From: Vulcanimicrobiota bacterium
GTDB lineage: Bacteria; Vulcanimicrobiota; Vulcanimicrobiia; Vulcanimicrobiales; Vulcanimicrobiaceae
NCBI GenBank assembly: GCA_003140215.1
Contig: PLJL01000004.1
Coordinates: 199,062 to 263,061, forward strand
Length of the DNA stretch: 64,000 nucleotides
Direction of reading: 5' to 3'
Shown here: piece after piece, positions 25,607-33,878 of the stretch
Layout of the letters: every line of letters begins with the position of its first letter
How positions within the stretch are numbered: the stretch's first letter is position 1
The notes under the pieces: generated by a model
What the model was told of the DNA's origin: nothing
Seen by the model: only the letters and a program-made list of their open reading frames with translations
Databases searched by the model: none
Made by a program: the position numbers and the translations under genes

Positions 25607-25658
25607 GCCCCGTCGAAGCATCCGCTACGATCGTTCACGCGCCGGCCCGACATGGAGA

Positions 25659-25916
25659 TCAGGTTGGGCGGCGGGTGAGGTGCCAGAAGCCGCAGTAGCG
25701 GCATTCGTACGAGAACAGGACGTCGCCCATTCCGTTCATGAGCGCGTGCGCGTGCGCGTCCATTTCGTCGGCGTACTGCTGCTTCGAGGTGCACGAGCGC
25801 TCGACGTCCGCGTCGATGCGCGGGTCGTCTTCGAGGCGCTGTTTGACGTACCACGCCATGAGCGCGTCGGCGCCCGCCTGCGGGTCTGGCTTGGCCGGAC
25901 GAACCCTGCGCGGCAT
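25659..25916 (-). CDS. Small hypothetical protein with C-terminal CxxC
   Basis: An 85-residue protein ending FSYECRYCGFWHLTRRPT, a CxxC plus His arrangement typical of small zinc-binding proteins that occur widely without assigned function. The middle has SKQQYADEMDAHAHALMNG, a helix. Start ATG 25916 is 12 bases after the stop of the secreted-protein gene on the same strand, so it ends a three-gene string (zinc ribbon, secreted protein, this gene). A nucleic-acid or metal-handling role is possible but not shown. Confidence 0.7.
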   Translation of the reverse strand: MPRRVRPAKPDPQAGADALMAWYVKQRLEDDPRIDADVERSCTSKQQYADEMDAHAHALMNGMGDVLFSYECRYCGFWHLTRRPT

Positions 25917-25928
25917 CGCCTCTTTCCG

Positions 25929-26474
25929 CTAGTGCGGAGGGGTCTGCATCACCTGCGGAAGGTCGGGCATGCGCTTGACGTTCACGGTCGGCGCCGGTCC
26001 CGGCGTGACGTACAGTCCGGGCGGCGGCGTGCGGTCGCGGTTGCGGCGCGCGATCTCCATCATGTCGTTCGCGGCGCCCTTGGCGTTGGGGTCGACGCCG
26101 CCGGCCTTGATCAGGGCGACATTGCGCACCACGCGCAGGGCTTTGGGGTCGTAGTCGTAGGTCAGCCGGTAGACGCCGGAGATCGCGTTGCCGTCCGGCG
26201 TGCGGATGAACGTTTGCAGCGCATTCCCGTAGCAGCGGGTATCGAAGCCGTTGTCGTGGGACGGGAGGAGCGACCTCACTCGGGCGACCTGGCCCATGCG
26301 GTTGGTCTCCACGGTGACCTCGACGTGGAGCTGCTTCTTCGGGAAGATCGCGCGGGGCTGGAGCTTCTCCACGTTGACCCGGGCCGGGGCGCTCGGCTGC
26401 GGAGCGGGCGTCGCAGCGACCGCGGCGACGCTTGCCGCGAGCACGGCGACGGTCACCAAGGCAGGGAGGCGCAT
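25929..26474 (-). CDS. Secreted hypothetical protein
   Basis: A 181-residue protein with a clear signal peptide (MRLPALVTVAVLAASVAAVA, cleavage near ATPAP). The mature part contains LHVEVTVETNRMGQVARVRS, GFDTRCYGNALQTFIRTPDG and a proline-rich tail. The layout resembles TonB C-terminal-type domains, which also relate change in one quantity to a starting variable, but I cannot confirm that. The start ATG overlaps the TGA of the upstream 57-codon gene (TGATG), so I prefer 26474 to the in-frame ATG at 26519. No function assigned. Confidence 0.72.
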   Translation of the reverse strand: MRLPALVTVAVLAASVAAVAATPAPQPSAPARVNVEKLQPRAIFPKKQLHVEVTVETNRMGQVARVRSLLPSHDNGFDTRCYGNALQTFIRTPDGNAISGVYRLTYDYDPKALRVVRNVALIKAGGVDPNAKGAANDMMEIARRNRDRTPPPGLYVTPGPAPTVNVKRMPDLPQVMQTPPH

Positions 26475-26647
26475 CAGTTCCTGGAGAGGGCGGCGAAGGC
26501 CGCGCCGCACGAGGCGCACGCCACGATCACTTGAAATGTGGCACCCCGATCGCGAAGATCGCTCGAACGCTGGTCCTTCTCATGGCTCCCGCAGTAACGG
26601 CAGCGGGTCGAGGTAGAGTTCCCCCTCGAGCGTTCGTCCTCCACCAT
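26474..26647 (-). CDS. Small zinc-ribbon protein (57 residues)
   Basis: Read directly from the sequence; it is too short for usual length cut-offs. From ATG 26647 the frame gives a 57-residue peptide with TRCRYCGSHEKDQRSSD and, 25 residues later, VIVACASCGAAFAALSRN, so two CxxC pairs suited to a zinc ribbon. A GTG directly follows the ATG, and an AGGGA ribosome site lies just upstream. Its stop overlaps the ATG of the secreted-protein gene (TGATG). Codon use looks like its neighbours. Role unknown; the shape suggests a nucleic-acid or protein-binding adapter. Confidence 0.6.
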   Translation of the reverse strand: MVEDERSRGNSTSTRCRYCGSHEKDQRSSDLRDRGATFQVIVACASCGAAFAALSRN

Positions 26648-26724
26648 TTCCCTGTTCCCGCCGGGCGTAGCCCGCCCCTCGGCCGCGGGACGGGCGCCGG
26701 AACCCGCCGAACGGTCGGCCCGTC

Positions 26725-27144
26725 ATGATCACCCGTTTCGCCGCCGCGCTGCTCCTCGTCGCGAGCCTCGCCGCGTGCAAAGAGAACGACACGCCGATCG
26801 GTCAGCAGCTCTTCCACGGCCAGGGGAACGTGCGCGTCATCGAAGCGCATGTCGTGCCGACCGGCGACTCCTCGGCGCAGACCGGCGCCGGCACGTTGGA
26901 GTACGTCGTCGCCCGCGTCGAGTTCACCAACAACCTCGGGTACGAGCTCACGCCCTCGGTCGACAACTTCTTTTTGATCGACCGCAACAACAACCGCTAT
27001 CAAGCCAAGGACAGCGGGTCGTCGGTGTTCACTGGGGTCAGCAACTCCACGCAACCGCTCAAGAAGGACGAGAAGCGCGAGTATACGATCGGCTTCCGCA
27101 CCACTGATCCCAACGTCGCGGGGACGATCTTCTACGAACGCTAG
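26725..27144 (+). CDS. DUF4352-type lipoprotein
   Basis: A 139-residue lipoprotein: signal MITRFAAALLLVASLAAC ends in a classic lipobox (LAAC). The mature part has the immunoglobulin-like DUF4352 pattern: VARVEFTNNLGYELTPSVDN, LIDRNNNRYQAKDSG and a C-terminal YTIGFRTTDPNVAGTIFY strand. Such domains sit in surface or periplasmic proteins of unknown role. No good ribosome site is visible before the ATG. It is followed at once by the macroglobulin-like gene, with which it probably forms an operon. Confidence 0.8.
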   Translation: MITRFAAALLLVASLAACKENDTPIGQQLFHGQGNVRVIEAHVVPTGDSSAQTGAGTLEYVVARVEFTNNLGYELTPSVDNFFLIDRNNNRYQAKDSGSSVFTGVSNSTQPLKKDEKREYTIGFRTTDPNVAGTIFYER

Positions 27145-27298
27145 GCAGACCCGGCGTTTCGTCGCGGCGTTCCTGGCGGTCGCGCCGCTGTGCGCGGGAC
27201 CGGTACTGGCGGCGCGCCCGCTCCCTGATTCCGGCAAGTGGGACCGCACCTTCGCGCTCTACGCGCGCGACGTCGCGGTTCCGTGGAAGCGCATCGCG

Positions 27299-29524
27299 GT
27301 GCGGCTCGATACGTATAGCGGCGCGGCCGTCGACTTCGCGGCCTACGAAGTCGATCCGACCGACGTGCTCGTCGCCGGGGTGGCCCAGGCGCGCGCCATC
27401 GAAACGACGCACCGCAACGCGGTCGTGCGGTGGCGCTTCACGCCGCCGCCGGGGTCGCGCTATACCCCCAACGACGTGGAGGTGCCGCTGCAAAACCGCG
27501 AAGGCTTCTTCGTCATCGAGGCGCGGCGCGGCGACGCGGTCCAACAGGCCTGGCTCGATCTGACGCGCGTGGGCCTGCTCACCAAAGAGTCCCCCGGCGG
27601 GATCGTGCTGTACGGCGCCGACCTGGGTACCGGTGCGGCGCTGGCCGGGATGCGGATCACCTACCTGGTCGGCACGGCGTTCCAATACGGGAAGACCGAC
27701 GAACACGGTATCGCGCGCTGGAACGGTCCGCAACGTCCGCGCTTCGCCATCGCCGAATGGGGGCGCAGCAAGACCTTCGCGTCGCTGCTCGCCCAGCCGC
27801 CGGTGCCGGCGCTGCTGTTGGGCGTGCGCGCGGAACGCGCCAACGTGCGGGCCGGCGAGCACGTGCACGTGGTCGGCTTCGCCCGCAAGCGCGCGGGCAC
27901 GGCGTACCGCCCCGATGCCGGCGACGTGCGGGTGTCGATCGCCGCGCGCGGCCGCACGCTAGTCGCCGCCGAGGCGCGGCTCGACGCGGCCGGCGCCTTC
28001 AGCACGGAGCTGGCCATCCCCGCCGACGCGCCGGCCGGCGATGCGGCGGTGCTGGCGGCGCATGCCGGCGCGGGCGCGGGCGCGGCGATCCACGTCGACG
28101 GCGTCGGCGACGTCGTGCTGACGGTCGCCGCCGCATGCGCTGCGGCCTGTGCTCCGGATGCACCGGTTCCGGTGTCGGTGGGCGCGTGGCGCGCCGACGG
28201 AACGCCGGCGGCCGGTCGCGACGTGCGGGTGCGTGTCGTCCGCGCCCCGCACGTCATCGAGCCGGGTTCGGGGGGCTCGCCCGACGACGTGTCGCCGTGG
28301 GGTACTGCGGCCGTGGCCGACGTGCTGCTGCACACCGACGCCGCGGGCATCGGGCGGTTCACCATCCCGGCGCCGACCGACGGGTTGCCGTCGACCTACG
28401 GGCTCGCGGCGACGACGGGCACGTCGACGGCATCCGCGCGGATCGTCGCGTCCGGTGCGCGCGTCGCGCTCACGGTGACGCCGGGTCGCCGCGATCTCGA
28501 CCTCGGCGAGCCCGCGCAACTCGACGTGCTCGGATTCGACGCCGTCGACGGACGGGCGGTCGCAGGTTTGCCGGTGCGGCTGCGCCTCGTTCACGGTCCG
28601 GTGGTGCAGGAGCAGCAAGTAACGCTCGACGCTTCCGGGCGCGCGCACGCGGTCTTCCACAACGTGGTGCCGGGGACGAGCCTCGCGTTCGCCCAGGCCG
28701 ACGTCGACGGAAAGTCGGCCATCGACGTCAACGCGGTAACCGTCGCGCCGCAGGCGCTGCTGGGAAGTCGCGCGCGCCGCAGCGCCGAGGCTCAGATCGC
28801 GACCGATCGGCCGCGGTATCGCATCGGCGAGCGGCTCACCGTCGACGCATCGCTCGCCGGAGCGGTCGGCGATGCGTTCATCGACCTCGAGGGGACCCGC
28901 GCGCTGGGCGAGCAGACGATCCGCACCAGCGGCGGCCACGCCGCGGCGAGGTTCGCGGTTCCCGAGACGGTCGGCGATGCCGCGATCGGCGTCGCCTTCG
29001 TCCGCGACGGCGCGCTGGAGTACGCGACGCAGCGCATCGTGGTCGACGGACCGGGCCATGCGCGCGCGACCACGCTCTCGGCCGACAAGGCGGCGTACGC
29101 GCCGGGCAGCGTCGCCCATCTGACGATCGCCGACGGCAACGAGCGCTCGGAGGCGACGCTGGCGATCCGCTTGACGGACGCTCGCGCGTCGGGCGGCGCA
29201 TCGTTCGAAGACGCGGCCGCGGTGCTCGCCGGAACCGGTACGACGACCCAAAATCCGGCCTCCTCCGAGCCCGCGTGGCACGGTTCGGTCGCGCCGACAC
29301 GCTCGACCGCGGTCGACCTCGCGGCGACCGAACGCAGCGCACCGGCGGCCGAGACGCTGGGGGCACCGTCGGAGCACGCACTGCTATGGCGTATCGACCG
29401 CGCCGCCAAGGAAGGCTTCGACGTCGCCCTGCCGCAAACGCCGGGTCGCTACGTCGTCTCCGTGCTCAAGGTCGCCGACGACGGCGACGTCGGCGCGGCG
29501 ACGCTCGCGATCGAGGTTCGATGA
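27299..29524 (+). CDS. Exported macroglobulin-domain-like protein without thioester (start uncertain)
   Basis: At least 741 residues of repeated beta-sandwich domains like the MG domains of bacterial alpha-2-macroglobulins: TDEHGIARWNG with LLGVRAERANVRAGEHVHV fits the MG2-type passage, and ATDRPRYRIGERLTVDASL repeats the pattern further on. There is no thioester CxEQ and no bait or terpenoid-cyclase domain, so it is not a working protease trap. The listed start is GTG 27299, the first standard codon. However, the same frame upstream reads RRFVAAFLAVAPLCAGPVLA, an obvious signal peptide, with no ATG/GTG/TTG in front. ACG 27134 (after GGGG) or CTG 27104 are possible true starts, or a base is missing in the assembly. 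It overlaps polA by four bases. Confidence 0.65.
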   Translation: MRLDTYSGAAVDFAAYEVDPTDVLVAGVAQARAIETTHRNAVVRWRFTPPPGSRYTPNDVEVPLQNREGFFVIEARRGDAVQQAWLDLTRVGLLTKESPGGIVLYGADLGTGAALAGMRITYLVGTAFQYGKTDEHGIARWNGPQRPRFAIAEWGRSKTFASLLAQPPVPALLLGVRAERANVRAGEHVHVVGFARKRAGTAYRPDAGDVRVSIAARGRTLVAAEARLDAAGAFSTELAIPADAPAGDAAVLAAHAGAGAGAAIHVDGVGDVVLTVAAACAAACAPDAPVPVSVGAWRADGTPAAGRDVRVRVVRAPHVIEPGSGGSPDDVSPWGTAAVADVLLHTDAAGIGRFTIPAPTDGLPSTYGLAATTGTSTASARIVASGARVALTVTPGRRDLDLGEPAQLDVLGFDAVDGRAVAGLPVRLRLVHGPVVQEQQVTLDASGRAHAVFHNVVPGTSLAFAQADVDGKSAIDVNAVTVAPQALLGSRARRSAEAQIATDRPRYRIGERLTVDASLAGAVGDAFIDLEGTRALGEQTIRTSGGHAAARFAVPETVGDAAIGVAFVRDGALEYATQRIVVDGPGHARATTLSADKAAYAPGSVAHLTIADGNERSEATLAIRLTDARASGGASFEDAAAVLAGTGTTTQNPASSEPAWHGSVAPTRSTAVDLAATERSAPAAETLGAPSEHALLWRIDRAAKEGFDVALPQTPGRYVVSVLKVADDGDVGAATLAIEVR

Positions 29525-32184
29525 TGGCGACGCAGACCGAGATGGCGATGACCGCCGCTCCCGGTACGGCGCGGCTGATGCTGCTCGATACGTACGGCTT
29601 GGTGTACCGCGCGTTCTTCGCGCTGCCCTCGCTCACCACGACGCGCGGCGTCCCCATCAACGCCGCGTACGGCTTCACCATGATGGTGAACAAGATCATC
29701 GCCGACGAGAAGCCGACGCACGTCATCGCTGCGTTCGACAAAGGTCTTCCCGCGGCGCGCCTCGCGGTCTACAAGGAGTACAAGGCGCAGCGCCAGGAGA
29801 CACCCGACGAGTTGCGCTCGCAGTTTGCCCTGGTGCGCAAGATCCTCGCGACCTACGCGATCCCGATCGTCGAGATGGACGGCGAGGAGGCCGACGACGT
29901 GATCGCGACGTTGGCGCGCCACGCCGAGGAGGCGCAGCAAGACGTCTTGGTCGTCACGGGCGATCTCGATCTGCTGCAAATCGTCGATGCACGCACGACC
30001 GTGCTCACCACCCGGCGCGGCATCACCGATCTGGGCCGATACGATACGGCCAAGGTGCGCGAACGATTCGACCTCGACCCGCGCCAGCTGCCCGACTACC
30101 GCGGCCTCAAAGGCGATCCGTCCGACAACCTGCCCGGCGTTCCCGGTGTCGGCGAAAAGACCGCGATCAAGCTGGTCAAGTCGGCCGGCTCGCTCGACGC
30201 GTTGCTCGCCGATCCGGCGCTGGCGGGCAGCCCCAAGCTCGAAGCGCTGATTCGCGCGCACGGCGAAACGGCGCGCATCTGCCGCGACGTCTCGGTGATC
30301 AAGCGCGACCTGCCGTTGGAACTGGACTGGGAGGCGGCGCGATACGTGCCGCCCTCGAACGACGCGCTCTACGCGCTCTATCGCGAGCTGGAGTTCAAGG
30401 GGATGCTGGCCAAGCTCGAACCGCCGGCCGAGCCCCAACCGGTCGCCTCCGACGAGGTGCTGCAGGGCGACTACCAGTCGTACACCTCGATCACCGACCC
30501 GCCCGACTACAAGCGGCTCGCCGGCGTCATCGAGCGCGCCGCGGAGAGCGAGCGCGTCGCGGTCGCCCAGCGCGGCGAGGTCTACGCGGTATCGGCGGGC
30601 GACGGTACGGCGTTCGCGTTCAACGCGTCGGCACGCGAGACGAGCGCAGAGGTCGGCTCGGCGTTCGCGCGGCTGTGGGAACGGGTGCCGCAGCTCATCG
30701 TGTACGATGCGAAAGCCGTGCTCGCGTTCAGCGGAGCGGCGGTGCGCAATTTCGGCGACGATCCGATGATCGCCGCGCACCTGCTCAACCCGTCGCGGAC
30801 CTTCTCCGATCTCGCGCAGGCGTCGAGCGAATTTCTCGACCGCGGGCTACCCGCCGACCATCCGGCCGCCGCCGCGGATGCCGCCGGGCTGTTGGCGCGC
30901 ACGACCCGCGCCGAGCTCGAACGGCGCGGTCAGCTCGCGCTCTACACCGATGTCGAGCTGCCACTGGCCTCGGTTCTCGCGGCGATGGAACGCGCCGGAA
31001 TCGCGCTCGATCCGGCGGCGCTGCACGAGCTCTCCGCCCAGGTCGACGCCGATGTCGAACGCTTGCAGCGCGAGATCTTCGCGCTCGCCGGCGAGGAGTT
31101 CAACCTGGGCAGCCCGCAACAGCTCGGGCGCATCCTCTTCGACAAACTGGGCCTGCCCGCGGGCCGCCAGAACAAGACCGGGTACGCGACCGGCGCCGAC
31201 GTGCTGCAGGGCCTCGCGCGCAGCTTTCCGGTCGCCGCGAAGGTGCTCGAGTGGCGCGAGGTCTCCAAGCTCAAGAGCACCTACGTCGACGTGCTGCCGA
31301 CGCTGGTCGACCGGTTCGGCCGCATCCACACCGTCTTCAACCAGACCGCGACCGCCACGGGCCGGCTGTCGTCGACCAATCCCAACTTGCAGAACATCCC
31401 GGTGCGCAGCGAGCTGGGCCGCAAGATCCGCAAGGCCTTCGTCGCGCCGTCGGACGACCGCGTGCTGCTGGCGGCAGACTACTCGCAGATCGAGCTGCGC
31501 CTGATGGCGCATCTCTCCGGCGACGAGGCGATGCGCGCGGCGTTCCACGCAGGGCAGGACATCCACGACTTCACCGCGCGCAAGATCTTCGACGTCGGGC
31601 CGTTCGCCGACGTCGACCCCAACCAGCGGCGCATGGCCAAGTCGGTCAACTTCGGCTTGCTCTACGGGATGTCCGACTTCGGACTCGCGCAACGGCTGGA
31701 GATCGACCGGGCGACCGCTCACGCGATGACCGAAGCCTACTTCGAACGCTTCCCCGGCGTGCGCGGCTACATCGACCGATGCCTCGAACAGGCGCGCGAG
31801 TGCGGTTACGTGGAGACGCTGCTGGGCCGGCGCCGCTACATGCCCGAGTTGCGCTCGAAGAACTACATGCTGCGCGCCGCCGCGGAGCGCGAGGCCACCA
31901 ACGCGCCGCTCCAAGGCTCGGCCGCCGACCTGATGAAGCTTGCAATGGTGCGCTTGGACCGCCGCCTGGGTGCCGCAGGCCTCGACGCCGTCATGCTGCT
32001 GCAGATTCACGACGAGCTCATCTTCGAGGTCGGGACGCGCGATCTCGACGCGGTCGGACGCGTTGTAAAGTACGAGATGGAGCACGCCCTCGAGCTGAGC
32101 GTCCCCGTCGAGGCGACCCTCAAGACGGGAAAGAACTGGTACGACGTCGAGAGCTACGACCCTGATGCGGAACCTGTTTCCTAG
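29521..32184 (+). CDS. polA: DNA polymerase I, proofreading domain degenerate
   Basis: An 887-residue family A polymerase. Residues ~15-300: 5'-3' exonuclease with LDTYGLVYRAFFALP, GEEADDVIATLARHAE and YRGLKGDPSDNLPGVPGVGE. Residues ~310-480: 3'-5' exonuclease fold, but the acidic DxE motif is replaced (ERVAVAQRGEVYAV) and the second motif is also changed, so proofreading should be absent, as in Taq and Bacillus enzymes. Residues ~490-887: polymerase with motif A AADYSQIELRLMAHLSGD, motif B RRMAKSVNFGLLYG and motif C QIHDEL. Start ATG 29521 overlaps the previous stop. It works in Okazaki-fragment processing and repair. DUF192 overlaps its 3' end by 20 bases. Confidence 0.96.
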   Translation: MMATQTEMAMTAAPGTARLMLLDTYGLVYRAFFALPSLTTTRGVPINAAYGFTMMVNKIIADEKPTHVIAAFDKGLPAARLAVYKEYKAQRQETPDELRSQFALVRKILATYAIPIVEMDGEEADDVIATLARHAEEAQQDVLVVTGDLDLLQIVDARTTVLTTRRGITDLGRYDTAKVRERFDLDPRQLPDYRGLKGDPSDNLPGVPGVGEKTAIKLVKSAGSLDALLADPALAGSPKLEALIRAHGETARICRDVSVIKRDLPLELDWEAARYVPPSNDALYALYRELEFKGMLAKLEPPAEPQPVASDEVLQGDYQSYTSITDPPDYKRLAGVIERAAESERVAVAQRGEVYAVSAGDGTAFAFNASARETSAEVGSAFARLWERVPQLIVYDAKAVLAFSGAAVRNFGDDPMIAAHLLNPSRTFSDLAQASSEFLDRGLPADHPAAAADAAGLLARTTRAELERRGQLALYTDVELPLASVLAAMERAGIALDPAALHELSAQVDADVERLQREIFALAGEEFNLGSPQQLGRILFDKLGLPAGRQNKTGYATGADVLQGLARSFPVAAKVLEWREVSKLKSTYVDVLPTLVDRFGRIHTVFNQTATATGRLSSTNPNLQNIPVRSELGRKIRKAFVAPSDDRVLLAADYSQIELRLMAHLSGDEAMRAAFHAGQDIHDFTARKIFDVGPFADVDPNQRRMAKSVNFGLLYGMSDFGLAQRLEIDRATAHAMTEAYFERFPGVRGYIDRCLEQARECGYVETLLGRRRYMPELRSKNYMLRAAAEREATNAPLQGSAADLMKLAMVRLDRRLGAAGLDAVMLLQIHDELIFEVGTRDLDAVGRVVKYEMEHALELSVPVEATLKTGKNWYDVESYDPDAEPVS

Positions 32185-32728
32185 CCTGGCCGTCGCCGCG
32201 CTGCTCGCGTTTACGGCGCAGGCGCCCGCAGCGACCCCGGCGGCGCCGTCGTACTGTACGCGCCTGCCGCTGCCGCTGGCCGACCTCGCCCCGCTCAAGG
32301 TCGACGGCAATCCCGTTCACACCGGGCATGCCGTGGAATGCCGTGCGCTCGAAGTGCGCGCCGGCCGCACGACCTTGCGCTTGGCGGTCGCCGCGACGAA
32401 CGCCCAGCGCGAGCACGGCCTCATGAACGTGCCGTTCGTCCCGGCCGGCTCGGGGATGCTGTTCGCGTTTCCGGGCGGCGACGAACTGCGCGGGTTCTGG
32501 ATGAAGGACACGATCACGCCGCTCGACATGGTGTTCGTCCGTAGCGACGGCGCGATCGTGCTGATCGCGGTCAACGTTCCGGCCACGCTCCCCAAGACGC
32601 CCGACGACAAGATCGCGCGCCGTCAAGCGGTCGCGAAGTACGTCATCGAGCTGGGCGCGCACGAATCGGAGCGCATCGGGCTGCAGCCCGGGATGCAGCT
32701 CTACATCACGCCGGTCGACGCCAAATGA
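32165..32728 (+). CDS. DUF192 family exported protein
   Basis: A 187-residue secreted protein: signal MRNLFPSLAVAALLAFTAQA, then a DUF192 domain with QREHGLMNVPFVPAGSGMLF and LRGFWMKDTITPLDMVFVRS, the conserved GLM...FxMK.T..PLD signature. Family structures show a small beta-barrel of unknown function. Start ATG 32165 lies within the end of polA. It overlaps the following gene by four bases (ATGA at 32725). Confidence 0.87.
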   Translation: MRNLFPSLAVAALLAFTAQAPAATPAAPSYCTRLPLPLADLAPLKVDGNPVHTGHAVECRALEVRAGRTTLRLAVAATNAQREHGLMNVPFVPAGSGMLFAFPGGDELRGFWMKDTITPLDMVFVRSDGAIVLIAVNVPATLPKTPDDKIARRQAVAKYVIELGAHESERIGLQPGMQLYITPVDAK

Positions 32729-33540
32729 GTGCGGCGCGCGTGCTCGCGACGATCGGTGTCGCGTGCGCGTGTGCCGCGCAAACGCCCGCGCCGCCGCTCA
32801 CCGGCGAGCAGGTCCTCGCGCGCGCCAAAGCGGTGTTTCGCGCTCACGCGCGCCCGCCGTACGTCGCGTACACGTTGGTGCGCCGCGAGCACCACGATCT
32901 CCAGCCCGATTTTGAGAACAGCTACACGCTCAAGATTTGGTGCCGGACCGCGGACCGTTCGGCGCTGGCCCGCCGCGCCTGGAACGGCAAGGCGTACGGC
33001 AGCTTGCAGAACATCACGGTCGCCTTCGACGAGCGCATCGACCCCGGTCCGCCGACCGCCGACATCTTCGAGCGGGCGCTGTACGGGCCCAAGCCGGCAG
33101 TCGAGCCGACAGCGCTGCCCGGCGAGTCGCCGTTGCCGGTGATCGGTGCGGTCAGCGTGAGCACCGACTACGACTACCGCGTGACCGCGCTCACGCGCGA
33201 CGGCGCATGGTGGCACCTGGCGCTGCGCCCTAAGCGCGATCCCGAGCGCAATCGCATCGACGACCTGTGGGTCGACGCCACGACGTTCGAGATCGGGCGC
33301 ATGCGGGTGCGCGATCACCTCTATTTTCTGTTCAGCGGACAGTCGATCGACGACGAGTTCGACGCGCGGTTCGCGTTGCGCGACGGTCTACCGCTGTTGA
33401 CGTCGATCCACGGGCAGACGCCGTTCGACCAGTACCAGACCGACTTCACCTTTCGCGACGTGAGCTTCCCGGCGTCGATGCCCGACTGGTACTTCGATCC
33501 CGCGAGCTACGGCGCGCACAAGGCCGACGCTCCGTCGTAG
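32725..33540 (+). CDS. Secreted hypothetical protein (LolA/outer-membrane-sorting-like)
   Basis: A 271-residue exported protein with signal-like start MSAARVLATIGVACACAA. The body resembles periplasmic lipoprotein-carrier-type half barrels: LTGEQVLARAKAVFRAHAR, VRREHHDLQPDFENSYTL, then WWHLALRPKRDPERNRIDDL and LWVDATTFEIGRMRVRDHLY. That order (a carrier helix, beta strands, a 'converted substrate' strand) is LolA/DUF-like but I cannot place it firmly. Co-translated with DUF192. Confidence 0.7.
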   Translation: MSAARVLATIGVACACAAQTPAPPLTGEQVLARAKAVFRAHARPPYVAYTLVRREHHDLQPDFENSYTLKIWCRTADRSALARRAWNGKAYGSLQNITVAFDERIDPGPPTADIFERALYGPKPAVEPTALPGESPLPVIGAVSVSTDYDYRVTALTRDGAWWHLALRPKRDPERNRIDDLWVDATTFEIGRMRVRDHLYFLFSGQSIDDEFDARFALRDGLPLLTSIHGQTPFDQYQTDFTFRDVSFPASMPDWYFDPASYGAHKADAPS

Positions 33541-33878
33541 CGCTCAGCGCGCGGCGCGCGTCCAAGAGTGCGATAATGGCCATTCGCTCTGTTGCTCTCC
33601 GTCGTTTGCGCCAAGTCCTAGGACGATCGCACTATCGCGGCACTCCCTCCGCATGATACACTGCGCGCACGGCGGCTTCGTCAGGGAGGTGGCGAACGAC
33701 TGCGCAAGCGATTCGATCCAATTGCGTCGTTGCGCGGTCTTGAGAATGCATACGACGATCGCGTGCACGACGCCGCGAATATCGTCGTTACCGGTCACGG
33801 TATTCCATCAACGACATGATGCCGGTCGACAACCGACCGGCGCGGCGGCGCACGAGCGCTGAGAAGGGTGTATTTCAC
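33541..33878. other. 338-base gap without a supported gene; contains a hairpin
   Basis: Short frames exist on both strands (for example minus 33544-33798) but none shows family-like sequence or a good start. A perfect 8-base inverted repeat GCCGGTCG (33821-33828) / CGACCGGC (33834-33841) lies shortly before the GAGAAGGG ribosome site (about 33861-33868) of the next gene. I see no clear promoter. Confidence 0.5.

Noticed and set aside
33544-33798. An 84-codon minus-strand frame in the 33.5-33.9 kb gap
   Set aside because: No start context, no conserved pattern and not part of an operon.
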